A stretch of 64,000 nt of DNA, taken from positions 248,001 to 312,000 of the forward strand of contig JALHOP010000002.1 of NCBI GenBank assembly GCA_022842935.1, read 5' to 3'. The first letter of the stretch is position 1, and each line of letters opens with the position of its first letter. Of this stretch, positions 56,095-64,000 are shown in pieces. Position numbers and translations under genes: made by a program. The notes below the pieces were generated by a model that saw nothing but the letters and a program-made list of their open reading frames with translations, was not told where the DNA came from and searched no databases. This DNA comes from Myxococcota bacterium. GTDB lineage: Bacteria > Myxococcota > XYA12-FULL-58-9 > JALHOP01.

Positions 56095-56161
56095 GTGGGC
56101 CGTTCACGTAAGAGACGCGCAGAGGCCCGAGCGAGCCACAGCTACCGCTCGACTGTGTACT

Positions 56162-56180
56162 AGGGCATGCTTCATGCCTT
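56162..56180 (+). promoter_or_regulatory. Hairpin just upstream of a ribosome-binding site
   Basis: GGCATG-CTT-CATGCC is a perfect 6-bp stem (56164-56178) extended by a G-T and an A-T pair. It ends five bases before GGAGG (56185-56189), which serves ATG 56193 with an unusually short three-base spacer. A role in translation control is inferred. Confidence 0.4.
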
Positions 56181-56192
56181 CCTTGGAGGCGT

Positions 56193-56840
56193 ATGCGTAC
56201 TACAGGCTCGTTCGCAATCGTGTTGGTGCTCGCAGTGGCTTCGTCGTCGTGCAAGTCGAAGTCAGATGACGCTCCAGATGTTGCTCCGCTTCCCGAGCTC
56301 ACGGCGGCCGACCGCGAGGGCACGAGCTTCAAGCCCAACGACAAGGTGACGGCTTCCCTGGGACCTCGCGAGCGCAAGCCAGCGCGAATCATCGAGACCT
56401 ACGGCAAGCTCGCGCTGGTCTCGTTCGACGACGATGGTAACGACTGGGTGACGGGCAACTTCAAGGGATGGGTGTTGCAGAAAGAGCTAACGCCGCAAGG
56501 CGCGATTGCGAGCCATCCCGTCGACGACACCTGCGCCTTCAATGTGAACGACGCTGTGCGTGGGCGCTGGAATACCGTCATGAGAGAGACCAACGGCGTC
56601 GTCAAGGAGACCTATGGCAAGCTTGCGCGCGTCGACTTCGTTACCAAAGCGAGCGGCTGGACCCAGTGCAAGCTCCTCAAAGCCCAGGGCGACGAAGACG
56701 ACGAGTCGAGCAAGGGCTCCCCAGCGAGCGGCGGACAGGTTGACGCAGTCACGAAGTGCAAGCGCGGTTGCAACTCCCAGTGTCAGGGCGCGCGAAACAA
56801 ATCGAAATGTGTTGGCGAGTGCCGTCGCGCGTGCGGCTGA
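56193..56840 (+). CDS. Lipoprotein with two SH3/Tudor-like repeats and a Cys-rich tail
   Basis: 215 residues. The signal MRTTGSFAIVLVLAVASSSC ends in a lipobox (SSSC). Two repeats of about 70 residues follow, each with a matching core: IIETYGKLALVSFDDDGNDW in the first, VKETYGKLARVDFVTKASGW in the second, 71 residues apart. The spacing and small-barrel pattern suggest Tudor- or SH3-like folds. The C-terminus (about 190-215) has six Cys in 25 residues (CKRGCNSQC, CVGECRRAC). GGAGG precedes the ATG. Function unknown; probably attached to the outer membrane. Confidence 0.75.
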   Translation: MRTTGSFAIVLVLAVASSSCKSKSDDAPDVAPLPELTAADREGTSFKPNDKVTASLGPRERKPARIIETYGKLALVSFDDDGNDWVTGNFKGWVLQKELTPQGAIASHPVDDTCAFNVNDAVRGRWNTVMRETNGVVKETYGKLARVDFVTKASGWTQCKLLKAQGDEDDESSKGSPASGGQVDAVTKCKRGCNSQCQGARNKSKCVGECRRACG

Positions 56841-57040
56841 CGCGAGGTCGACACCGAGATGCACGGCCCGCCCGTTGAAGGCGGAGCACACGCAGACACG
56901 CGCGCACTCCGAGAAACAATACTCTGGGCATCCAAGGGCGCACGCGGAGGCTCGATGGCGTGGTCAGCACCGCCGTCTACAACATCGCCCGTGAACACCT
57001 AAAAATGGGGCGCCGCGGTTCGAGGTCACGAGCGCCGGCT

Positions 57041-57922
57041 TTAGCGGACTTCGATATTGCGCATAACGATGCGCGGCGTCGCCCCGCTCACATCGACACG
57101 ACCCGTGACGGCGTACGTGTCGTCGCCCAGCTGCGCCGCGTTGGCCGAGCCGAGGTTCAGCCGGCCGACGGTGACGAACGACGACTGGACATCGCGGTCG
57201 TAGAGCTCGATGGCGTGCTGCGGCTCGCCGCGCGTGAACATGCGGTGGCGCGTTTCCATGATCGCCGTCGTCTTCCAGCCCCACCTCATCTCGCCCGCGA
57301 AGAGGTCATAGCGCAGGCCGTAGGTGAGGCCCATGGAGCGACGCTCGCTGATCTTCTCGGCATCGCCGATGACGCGTACTTCGGCGCCTGCGAAACGTCG
57401 AGGATCTTCCGCGATGGCGCGCGCGAGGTCGCTGGCTTGGACAGTGGGTGGGGCAAGCGCATGCTGAGCAAGGAAGCGGCCCAGCTCGACCAGCGACATG
57501 CTGCGACCATCGGTGAGCGCGGCGCGAAGACGAGCAATGCGGGCTTCTTGCGGCGTTGCGGGCACGACGTGCGCAGGGAGGCCGGCGAGACTCTCAGCGG
57601 TGAGCGGCACGCTGACGTCCTGGACACCGAGGGCTTCGATGGCGAAGCGACGCCCCGCCGCGCTCGCGGCCGCGTCGGCGGCGGACAAGCGCGGATCGAG
57701 GCCACGCTCAAGCACGGCTTGAACCGCGGGTGACTTAAGACCCAGTGTCACACTGCGCTGGTCGGCTAGCGAAAGCCGACGAAAGTCCGTCGCGAATGCG
57801 GCTTCGCCACCGCCGCGACGGATTTCGCTGTCGGCGAGGACGGCGTCGTTACGGGAGGCGGCCAAACCCGCACCGTTGTCCCAGCGCTGATTGAATGCGG
57901 CATCGGTCGTCAGTCGGCTCAT
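57041..57922 (-). CDS. Hypothetical protein, no signal peptide
   Basis: 293 residues. The N-terminal 40 residues are polar (MSRLTTDAAFNQRWDNGAG). The middle is helical, with LSLADQRSVTLGLKSPAVQA and LRAALTDGRSMSLVELGRFL. The last 110 residues are beta-rich (FAGAEVRVIGDAEKISERRS, VTVGRLNLGSAN, AVTGRVDVSGATPRIVMRNI) and could be a small barrel such as an OB-like fold. No family is recognised. It lies among other signal-less unknowns. Confidence 0.6.
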   Translation of the reverse strand: MSRLTTDAAFNQRWDNGAGLAASRNDAVLADSEIRRGGGEAAFATDFRRLSLADQRSVTLGLKSPAVQAVLERGLDPRLSAADAAASAAGRRFAIEALGVQDVSVPLTAESLAGLPAHVVPATPQEARIARLRAALTDGRSMSLVELGRFLAQHALAPPTVQASDLARAIAEDPRRFAGAEVRVIGDAEKISERRSMGLTYGLRYDLFAGEMRWGWKTTAIMETRHRMFTRGEPQHAIELYDRDVQSSFVTVGRLNLGSANAAQLGDDTYAVTGRVDVSGATPRIVMRNIEVR

Positions 57923-58249
57923 GAGGGCCCCACAGGTTCGTTGCGGCAGTTATCGATGGAGTGGCGCGGGCGTTGCGCTGAAAGGGAAAGCCGCATTGAC
58001 TTGCGACCAAGTCGGGCCGGGCGGGCATAAGGGCAGACGATGGGCGGTGCCTCGCCCGCAGCGCAGAGACGCCGTGGACGACACACCGGTCGTGCGTGTA
58101 CCACCACTAACACGAGGACGCTTCACTCAGACCCTGTCGCCGCTATAGCGGATGCATAGGATGCCCGCCACGAGTTCGAGGGAAGGCGCGACCGCGTCGG
58201 TCGACGAACGGCCAGAAGAAGCCCGGCGAACTACGGAGCATCGCGCCAA
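57923..58249. other. 327-bp intergenic region, mostly empty
   Basis: No gene is supported here. A 12-bp perfect palindrome CCGCTATAGCGG (58140-58151) contains the 10-mer also found at 49692 and 63621. Short open frames on both strands have poor composition and no ribosome-binding site. Confidence 0.5.
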
Positions 58250-59998
58250 TCATGAGAACCATGCAGCGACGCGCGCCACCGCCACGCGCGCGCGGTGACC
58301 GAGAGTTCGTTCGCGCGCGATGCGTAAAGCATGGGCTCCGGTGAAGGCATCGACGAAGCTCTTTTCAGTGCCCCCCAGGCTCTCGAAACCCCGATCCGAT
58401 AGGCAATAGCTGCCGATCGAGCCAACGACCGCGAGTAGCTCTGACAACTGACCGCCTGGGCTCGCCAGCTTGACCACCATATCCGCATCCAGGCTGTGAC
58501 GTTCCGCAAGATAGCGACCGAAGCCGTCGGGACCGCCAAAGCCATGCTGGCCAAGGACTTTTTGCAGCGACCGAGCGAGGACCCGCACAGGCTGACCCTC
58601 TTGGTTGGCGGTGTTATTGCCCAGCTTGATCTGGCTCGCGACATAGTCGAGCGGGCCGACGACGAAGCGGCGCTGCTCGAGCTTCGCGCTGCTGCGAGCG
58701 ACCCGAGCCTCGAAGTGCATGGCGACGACCTCGTCGATGTCGTTGATGGTTAGGGTCGACAGTCCATTCTTGACGAGCAACTGGACGACACCCAGGTGAG
58801 CGCTTCGCTCATCGAAGTTCTCGCTCAGAGGGTATCTCTTGGCGATGTGGGCAAGAAGCTTCTCGCGCGCGCCGGATTCGCCATCGCGCTCTGCGTTGGC
58901 GACGATGGTTCCCAGGGTCGCGATTCGCGTCGGATAGCGATTGTCGGTCAACTTGTGATGAGCCAGCAGCGGCCCCTCGACAGCGAGGGCCAGGCTAAGC
59001 GTGTAGGGCAGCCCGAAGTCACGGTGCAACACTTCGAGACCGTCGTCGATCTCGCTCCAGTGCATCGTGGACAGGCCCTCGAGCAGCTCCGCCGTGGACG
59101 GCTTGTGGCCAGTCAGGTGGTACGCGAAAGAGGTGCGCGCAACCGAGAACGTGTTGCCGTTCTCTCTTGGGTGGGGCGCGACGCTCATCGCGCGGGTCCA
59201 GTTACGAATCAGCGGTGGTACCTTTTCGACCCCGGCCGCGAAATACCCGAGCACCTCGGAACGCGACGCGATGTCCTGCTCGACGTGCGCTAGCAGGCGC
59301 TTCGAGAAAGGTGCGTCTGGGCCAAGGCGCGTTGCAACCTGGATCAGCGCTGGCAGTACGCGGTACTCCGAGACACCGTGGGTCCAGCCGCCGACGTCGT
59401 CGCGAATGACAGAGTCATAATACGACGCGAATACAGAAGCGCTTCGGCTCGACCAACGCACGTGCGGAAGCTCGTCGAGGAGCTTGTCTGCGATGACGGA
59501 CACTTTCTCGAGGTCCGAGCCATAGACGGCCTGGATGAGCAAGTGAAAGTACTCGTATTGCCCGTGCCTTGCTGGGAGTCGCGCGCGTAGCTCCGCAGCC
59601 GGGCTATGGTCGAGCTTGCCGCTCCGTGGAAACAAGGCAGACGGGTCGGCGACGGATGCGAGGAAGGTATCGATGTCTGCTTGATGTCGCGCGGGTTCGA
59701 ACGCTGACACGTACTCCCAGTTATGGGTGAGTCGCTGCAGCGCCGCTTCGGCCGGTGGGATAGTGCCTTGTGTCGCGTGCACCGAACGCAGCATGCTTGC
59801 TCCAGCAAACCCGCCTGCGTGGGCGGCGCGACTCGCAGTCGCCGCAGCCACCTCCGCGGTCAGCGTGCTCGGGGCATCGGGCTCGCGCGACCTGGCCGGG
59901 GCTGGCCGCTCTTTGGGGACGGAAGCGGGAGGCGTCGCGGCGGGAGCTTCGATGCGCTGCTGTGGTTCTGGATACACGCCTAGCGTTGTCGTTGTCAT
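58250..59998 (-). CDS. Hypothetical helical protein, no signal peptide
   Basis: 582 residues from the ATG complementary to 59996-59998 (MTTTTLGVYPEPQQRIEAPA). The frame is open back to 60187, but those codons read through the divergent control region. The first 75 residues are Pro/Ala-rich and likely disordered. The remainder is largely alpha-helical and may be an array of helical repeats (for example FHLLIQAVYGSDLEKVSVIA and LVKNGLSTLTINDIDEVVAM). No catalytic motif seen. Its plan resembles the proteins at 42414 and 57041: disordered start, no export signal. Function unknown. Confidence 0.62.
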   Translation of the reverse strand: MTTTTLGVYPEPQQRIEAPAATPPASVPKERPAPARSREPDAPSTLTAEVAAATASRAAHAGGFAGASMLRSVHATQGTIPPAEAALQRLTHNWEYVSAFEPARHQADIDTFLASVADPSALFPRSGKLDHSPAAELRARLPARHGQYEYFHLLIQAVYGSDLEKVSVIADKLLDELPHVRWSSRSASVFASYYDSVIRDDVGGWTHGVSEYRVLPALIQVATRLGPDAPFSKRLLAHVEQDIASRSEVLGYFAAGVEKVPPLIRNWTRAMSVAPHPRENGNTFSVARTSFAYHLTGHKPSTAELLEGLSTMHWSEIDDGLEVLHRDFGLPYTLSLALAVEGPLLAHHKLTDNRYPTRIATLGTIVANAERDGESGAREKLLAHIAKRYPLSENFDERSAHLGVVQLLVKNGLSTLTINDIDEVVAMHFEARVARSSAKLEQRRFVVGPLDYVASQIKLGNNTANQEGQPVRVLARSLQKVLGQHGFGGPDGFGRYLAERHSLDADMVVKLASPGGQLSELLAVVGSIGSYCLSDRGFESLGGTEKSFVDAFTGAHALRIARERTLGHRARVAVARVAAWFS

Positions 59999-60075
59999 CG
60001 TAGCGTTAATTCTCGGCCACCGCCTCATGGCGGTTGTCGGTACCAGACCTGCCGCTTTGACAGGGCGGCAGGAGC

Positions 60076-60101
60076 TTTCGGTGTGGGTCAACGCACCACT
60101 C
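60076..60101. promoter_or_regulatory. Shared intergenic element, copy 2
   Basis: Same element as 56069-56094 with one difference (C for A at position 19). It lies 78 bp upstream of the minus-strand gene at 59998 and 56 bp upstream of the plus-strand methyltransferase start at 60157. Confidence 0.5.
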
Positions 60102-60156
60102 CATGGCGCACCGAAACGGGACGTTAGGCCATTTACGAACACGCAAGGGAGCCCAC

Positions 60157-61968
60157 GTGAACGACTCGACCCCCGCCTACTACGCATTTAGCCGTCCGGA
60201 AGTCGTCGCCGTGGTTGCGCCCAAGGGCAAACGCATCCTCGATGTTGGCTGCGCCGCCGGTGCGATGGGCGCGGCGATGCTCGCGGCGGGTGCGGTCGAG
60301 GTTGCAGGTGTCGAGGTCGTCCCCGACGCCGCGCGGCGCGCACGAGAGAAGCTTACCGCGGTCTATGGGTTCGACCTCGAGAAGTGCCCCGAGCTGCCAT
60401 ACCCAGACGGATACTTCGACGTCATCACCTTCGCCGACGTGCTCGAGCACCTACGCGACCCGGTTGCCGTCTTGAAACACCTGCGGCGCTACGTGAAGAA
60501 CGACGGCGCCATCGTTTGCTCGATCCCCAACGTCCGTCACGAGTCGGTGATCTTGCCGCTGCTCTTCAACGGCACTTTCAAATACGAAGATGCTGGCATC
60601 CTCGACCGCACGCACCTTCGCTTCTTCACCTTGCAAGAGATCTACGGATTCATGCGTGCAACCGGCTTCGAGATGCAGGCGCCTCTGCAAGCGGTGCGCA
60701 GCACGCCGGGTCAGTTCGTGCCGCTCGTAGCGCAAATGGTGACTGCGGTGGGTGGGGACGGCAAGTCGTTCGCCGATGAGACAACAGTGGTCCAATACGT
60801 GTTCACGGCGCGTCCCGTGCAGCGACTCGAGCAGAAGTCCGCCCAAGCGGTCGATGACATGTGGCGAGGGTCGAAGCCGAAGCGGGTGCTCTTCGTACCG
60901 CCGGCAGGTGACCACGCCGCATGGCGGCCGGCGCTTGCTCACTTGGTGGCGAAGCACGGCAAAGAGCCGGATACCACGATCGGCGTCATGCTGTCTGCTA
61001 AGGACCTCGAAGCTCCCCCAGCGTTCCTCGTTGAAGCAGCAAGTTCTGGAGTCGACGTCTTGGCGATGGAAGAGCCGCGCTCTGTGCAAGGCTGGCAGCG
61101 CGTCATCGCCGGTGCCCGCGAGGTCGCCGTCATGCCGCACCAGACCGAGCTCAAGCAGATGGCCGAGGCGACCGGCGTCGAATCCATCGATGTCGGTGGC
61201 GGCAAGTGGGCTGCGCCCGTTCAAGCGGACAGTGGGCGGCCCGCCAAGCTCTACCTCGACATGATGAAGCGCACCTTGAGCAACATCATCTACGGCGACG
61301 GAGACATGGCCCGCGGCAGCAGGTTCGATCTCGGCAAGCGAGCCGTCGGTATCGACTGGCCCGAGCAAGCCCACACCATGATCGGGCTCGCGCGCCTCGA
61401 GAACATCCAGCGCTGTGTCGAAGACGTCATCGCGCGGGGCGTACCTGGCGATCTCATCGAGACGGGTGTTTGGCGGGGCGGCGCCACGATCTTCATGCGC
61501 TCAATCCTCGCGGCTTACGGCGTGCGCGATCGCAAGGTCTTCGTCGCCGACTCGTTCGAAGGCTTGCCGCCGCCAAACGCCGCGCTCTACCCAGCCGACG
61601 CCGGCGACAAACACCACGAGCAGCAGGCGCTCGCCATCTCGCTCGAACAGGTTCAGCGGCACTTCGATCTCTACGGCTTGCTCGATGACCAGGTGCGCTT
61701 CCTCAAGGGCTGGTTCAAGGACACGTTGCCGACCGCGCCCATCGACAAGCTCGCGGTCGCGCGTCTCGACGGCGACATGTACGAATCGACCATGGACGGT
61801 TTGAACGCCCTGTACGGCAAGCTCTCATCGGGCGGCTATCTCATCGTCGACGACTACGGGGCGGTGCCCGCGTGTAAGAAAGCGGTCGAGGACTTCCGCG
61901 CGAAACACGGCATCACGGAGCCCATCGAGCCCATCGATTGGACGGGCGTGTTCTGGCGGAAACGCTAA
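60157..61968 (+). CDS. Methyltransferase-TylF fusion protein
   Basis: 603 residues from GTG 60157, preceded by AAGGGAG (60145-60151). A longer frame from ATG 60103 would begin inside the shared regulatory element region. Residues of about 20-225 are a class I methyltransferase (ILDVGCAAGAMGAAMLAAGA, FDVITFADVLEHLRDP). A middle part of about 130 residues is unassigned. Residues of about 360-603 match TylF/MycF macrocin-O-methyltransferases: LYLDMMKRTLSNIIYGD, LIETGVWRGGATIFM and the metal-site LDGDMYES and YLIVDDYG. It probably O-methylates two positions of a sugar or glycoside. Confidence 0.88.
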   Translation: MNDSTPAYYAFSRPEVVAVVAPKGKRILDVGCAAGAMGAAMLAAGAVEVAGVEVVPDAARRAREKLTAVYGFDLEKCPELPYPDGYFDVITFADVLEHLRDPVAVLKHLRRYVKNDGAIVCSIPNVRHESVILPLLFNGTFKYEDAGILDRTHLRFFTLQEIYGFMRATGFEMQAPLQAVRSTPGQFVPLVAQMVTAVGGDGKSFADETTVVQYVFTARPVQRLEQKSAQAVDDMWRGSKPKRVLFVPPAGDHAAWRPALAHLVAKHGKEPDTTIGVMLSAKDLEAPPAFLVEAASSGVDVLAMEEPRSVQGWQRVIAGAREVAVMPHQTELKQMAEATGVESIDVGGGKWAAPVQADSGRPAKLYLDMMKRTLSNIIYGDGDMARGSRFDLGKRAVGIDWPEQAHTMIGLARLENIQRCVEDVIARGVPGDLIETGVWRGGATIFMRSILAAYGVRDRKVFVADSFEGLPPPNAALYPADAGDKHHEQQALAISLEQVQRHFDLYGLLDDQVRFLKGWFKDTLPTAPIDKLAVARLDGDMYESTMDGLNALYGKLSSGGYLIVDDYGAVPACKKAVEDFRAKHGITEPIEPIDWTGVFWRKR

Positions 61969-61973
61969 AGCGG

Positions 61974-62840
61974 ATGCGCTTCGCCATCACCATCGTCGCG
62001 CCGCCAGGGTACCCGCACGTCGCGGCTTTCTTCGAAGTGGCTGAGAGCCTCCGCAGTGGGCTCGTTGCACTCGGCCATGACGCGGTGGTGACGACGCGTG
62101 GCGACATTGCGGGTCATCAGCACATCATTCTGGGCTCGAATCTGCTCGTCAGTTATCCGCTCCCCATCGCCCAGGACGCCATCCTCTACAATCTCGAGCA
62201 GATCGATGTCGGCTCGCCATGGCTCAAGCCCGATCTCATCGCGCTTTTCAAGCGCTCGCGTGTCTGGGACTACAGCCGTCGCAATGCGAAGGCGCTGGCT
62301 CAGCTCGGCGTGAACGTCGAGCAGGTGGTTCCGGTGGGCTACGCGCCGGAGCTCACGCGCATCCAACACGCGCCGAACAAGGACATCGACGTCCTGTTCT
62401 TCGGTTCGATGAACGATCGGCGCAAAGTCATCCTGGATGGTTTCGCGCGCTCTGGCGTAAAGCTCGTCGCGGTGTTCGGGGCGTATGGCGCCAAGCGCGA
62501 TGCGCTCATCGCCCGCGCCAAGGTGGTGCTGAACGTCCACTACTACGACGCGAAGGTTCTCGAGATTGTCCGTCTGCAATACCTGCTCGCCAATCGGGTC
62601 ACGGTGCTGAGCGAGCGCGGCGCCGACCCAAGCGAAGACGCGACCCTATCTGACGCAGTGGCATTCGCCGACTATGACGACCTCGTAGCAAAGGGCTTGT
62701 GGCTGCTCGCAGCTCCGGAAGAGCGCGATTCGCTTGCGAAAAGAGGATTTGACGCGATCCGACGCCAGCCGCAGGCCGACTGTTTGCGCCGCGCGCTGTT
62801 CGACGCAACGAGCACGACCCACGCTCCGATAACTCCATAG
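61974..62840 (+). CDS. Glycosyltransferase-like protein (GT-B fold)
   Basis: 288 residues from ATG 61974, five bases after the upstream stop. An alternative start at 61938 overlaps it. It begins with a Rossmann strand (MRFAITIVAPPGYPHVAAFF). Later it has DIDVLFFGSMNDRRKVILDG, KVVLNVHYYDAKVLEIVRLQ and YLLANRVTVLSERGADPSED, the last two like the donor-binding half of GT-B transferases. It may work with the fused methyltransferase on the same glycan. The assignment rests on pattern only. Confidence 0.7.
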   Translation: MRFAITIVAPPGYPHVAAFFEVAESLRSGLVALGHDAVVTTRGDIAGHQHIILGSNLLVSYPLPIAQDAILYNLEQIDVGSPWLKPDLIALFKRSRVWDYSRRNAKALAQLGVNVEQVVPVGYAPELTRIQHAPNKDIDVLFFGSMNDRRKVILDGFARSGVKLVAVFGAYGAKRDALIARAKVVLNVHYYDAKVLEIVRLQYLLANRVTVLSERGADPSEDATLSDAVAFADYDDLVAKGLWLLAAPEERDSLAKRGFDAIRRQPQADCLRRALFDATSTTHAPITP

Positions 62841-62875
62841 ACCCAGCTCTATCGAGAATTGGGTGGAGTCTTGCC

Positions 62876-63190
62876 ATGACGAGCATTACGCCTTCCGCAG
62901 CCGACGTAGCGAAAATCAAGCAGTCGATCGCCGACCAGGGCGTCGTTTTCACCCGCGAAGATGAAGACCAGCGCGGCGCCAAAGCCGACGCGGCCGCCGT
63001 CAAACGCGCGAGAGTCAATCAGGCCCTTGCGGCATCGCGCGGCAAAAGCGCCGACATCACCGCGGGCAGCGCCGCCGACATTGGCACCGTGCGCGTTGCG
63101 TCTCTGGGGACCGGCGTCGGCGGTGGTCATCCCGACGGCAGTGCCCGTAGTGGCAAGCGACCACGCTCGCACCGCGTCGACGTCACCTAA
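62876..63190 (+). CDS. Small hypothetical protein, polar and disordered
   Basis: 104 residues. GGTGGAG (62862-62868) stands a good distance from ATG 62876. The first half is helical and charged (SAADVAKIKQSIADQGVVFT). The second half is Ala/Ser/Gly-rich and ends in a basic tail (SARSGKRPRSHRVDVT). No signal peptide and no family. It overlaps the convergent kinase gene by four bases. Confidence 0.6.
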   Translation: MTSITPSAADVAKIKQSIADQGVVFTREDEDQRGAKADAAAVKRARVNQALAASRGKSADITAGSAADIGTVRVASLGTGVGGGHPDGSARSGKRPRSHRVDVT

Positions 63191-64000
63191 CGATCGACGA
63201 TCGCCAGCTGCTCATTAATGTCGGCGAGCTGGGCCTCCCAGTAGCGATCCGTCCCCCAGTCCGGGAAGGCGCGCTTGAAAGCGGGATCTTCCCAGCGCTG
63301 GGCGATCCACGCAGCGTAGCGCACATAACGCAGCGCACGCAGCGCTTCGATGAGACCAAGCTCGCCGCGATCGAGCTGTCGGAACTGCTCGTAGCCTTTG
63401 ACCAGCGCCTCGAGCTCGTGGGGAACGTCGCGTGGGCGCCCCGGCAAGATGAGCCAAAAATCCTGCACCGCGGGGCCGTGCGCCATGTCGTCAAAGTCGA
63501 GGACGAGCCAGCCCTGAGGCGTGCGCAGGACATTGCCACGGTGAAAGTCTGCGTGGACGGGGAGCTGCGAGGCCTCGGCGAAACGTGGCGTCGCGACCTG
63601 CACGAGACGGTTCACCGCGTCGCTATAGCGGCCACGCACACCCGGGGCGAGGGTCGCCTTCTCGAGAATGGTCGCCAAGGCTTGGCTGCCGTAAGTGGCC
63701 GGCGAAAGTTGGGGTCGCGCATTCAAGCCAAGCGCCGCGGTGACGTTGTGGATACGCGCGATGAGGCGCCCCATCTGCTCGAAGTCGTCGGCAGTGAGGT
63801 CGTCTGGCGCTCGTCCTCCGCGCCGCGGGAAGAGCGTGAAGTGAATGCCCTCGGCGGTGGTGTGAAGAGTCGCACCGTCCGCGAAAGGCTTTGGCGCCAC
63901 CACCGCGATCTCGCTATCCGCTAAAGCAATCAAGGCGCGGTGCTCGTCGAGGATGGTCGCCCGCGACCACCGCCCCGGCCGATAGAACTTCACGACAACG
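63187..64000 (-). CDS. SrkA/YihE-like serine/threonine kinase, N-terminus beyond the window
   Basis: The frame runs off the window edge: codons before the first possible GTG (63993) read VVVKFYRPGRWS, the usual KFYRPGRW beta strand of SrkA-type kinases, so the start lies outside. The catalytic loop is HADFHRGNVL, and the metal-binding Asp lies in LVLDFDDMAHGP. These proteins are APH-fold kinases tied to stress and, in myxobacteria-like genomes, often of unknown target. A third copy of CGCTATAGCG (63621-63630) lies inside. About 270 residues are visible. Confidence 0.88.
   Translation of the reverse strand, partial: VVVKFYRPGRWSRATILDEHRALIALADSEIAVVAPKPFADGATLHTTAEGIHFTLFPRRGGRAPDDLTADDFEQMGRLIARIHNVTAALGLNARPQLSPATYGSQALATILEKATLAPGVRGRYSDAVNRLVQVATPRFAEASQLPVHADFHRGNVLRTPQGWLVLDFDDMAHGPAVQDFWLILPGRPRDVPHELEALVKGYEQFRQLDRGELGLIEALRALRYVRYAAWIAQRWEDPAFKRAFPDWGTDRYWEAQLADINEQLAIVDR

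Noticed and set aside
57891-58148. Small plus-strand gene of 85 codons in the 327-bp gap
   Set aside because: It begins inside the antisense of another gene, lacks a ribosome-binding site and has no recognisable sequence.

Overview
The window is 64 kb of high-GC, densely packed bacterial chromosome. Gene style suggests a Myxococcota-type (former deltaproteobacterial) organism. The pointers are a PEGA-domain protein, a lipoprotein with 14 RCC1-like blades, a lipoprotein made of 14 Cys/Asp 'CSDGIDNDGDG' repeats, a Cys-rich LamG surface protein, an RNase HII with an N-terminal extension, and an F-type ATP synthase operon with paired b and b' subunits. This is inference from protein families; no rRNA or tRNA was seen to confirm it.

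Region 1 (1-31,083) is a surface-polysaccharide locus. It opens with the tail of a GT2 glycosyltransferase and a Wzm/Wzt ABC exporter. A 1072-residue methyltransferase-GT2-GT4 fusion follows. Next comes a translationally coupled cassette for GDP-D-glycero-alpha-D-manno-heptose (hddA, gmhA, hddC, gmhB). The rest holds a polyprenyl-phosphate-type GT2, two divergent methyltransferases, UDP-glucose dehydrogenase, a GT2-CapK/PaaK-like adenylate-forming fusion, two SDR epimerases, an alpha/beta hydrolase, an LPG-synthase-like membrane protein, a UDP-glucuronate 4-epimerase-like enzyme and five large polytopic membrane proteins. Together they predict an exported polymer containing D,D-heptose and uronic acids (GlcA/GalA), with methyl and perhaps acyl decorations. 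Most neighbours overlap by 1-4 bases, so long operons are likely.

Region 2 (31,210-38,705) holds a response regulator with an unusual output region, a possible remnant of a MntA/HepT-type toxin-antitoxin locus, and the ATP synthase operon on the minus strand (b', b, delta, alpha, gamma, beta, epsilon). The a and c subunits are not here. A lone AtpZ/AtpI-like gene lies about 10 kb away (48,459).

Region 3 (38,948-53,402) is rich in envelope proteins: a coupled operon of a lipoprotein, a beta-barrel-like protein and the 14-repeat lipoprotein; an RCC1 lipoprotein coupled to a PEGA protein; and a LamG/DNRLRE-type protein. RNase HII and a GlcD-type FAD oxidase are interspersed.

Region 4 (53,532-64,000) has a DHH phosphoesterase, a GT2-TPR protein, a methyltransferase-TylF fusion, a glycosyltransferase-like protein, a truncated SrkA-like kinase at the edge and several signal-less proteins of unknown function. 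Two divergent intergenic regions share a near-identical 26-bp element (56,069 and 60,076), the most suggestive unexplained regulatory signal in the window. No CRISPR array, insertion sequence, prophage, tRNA or rRNA was recognised.
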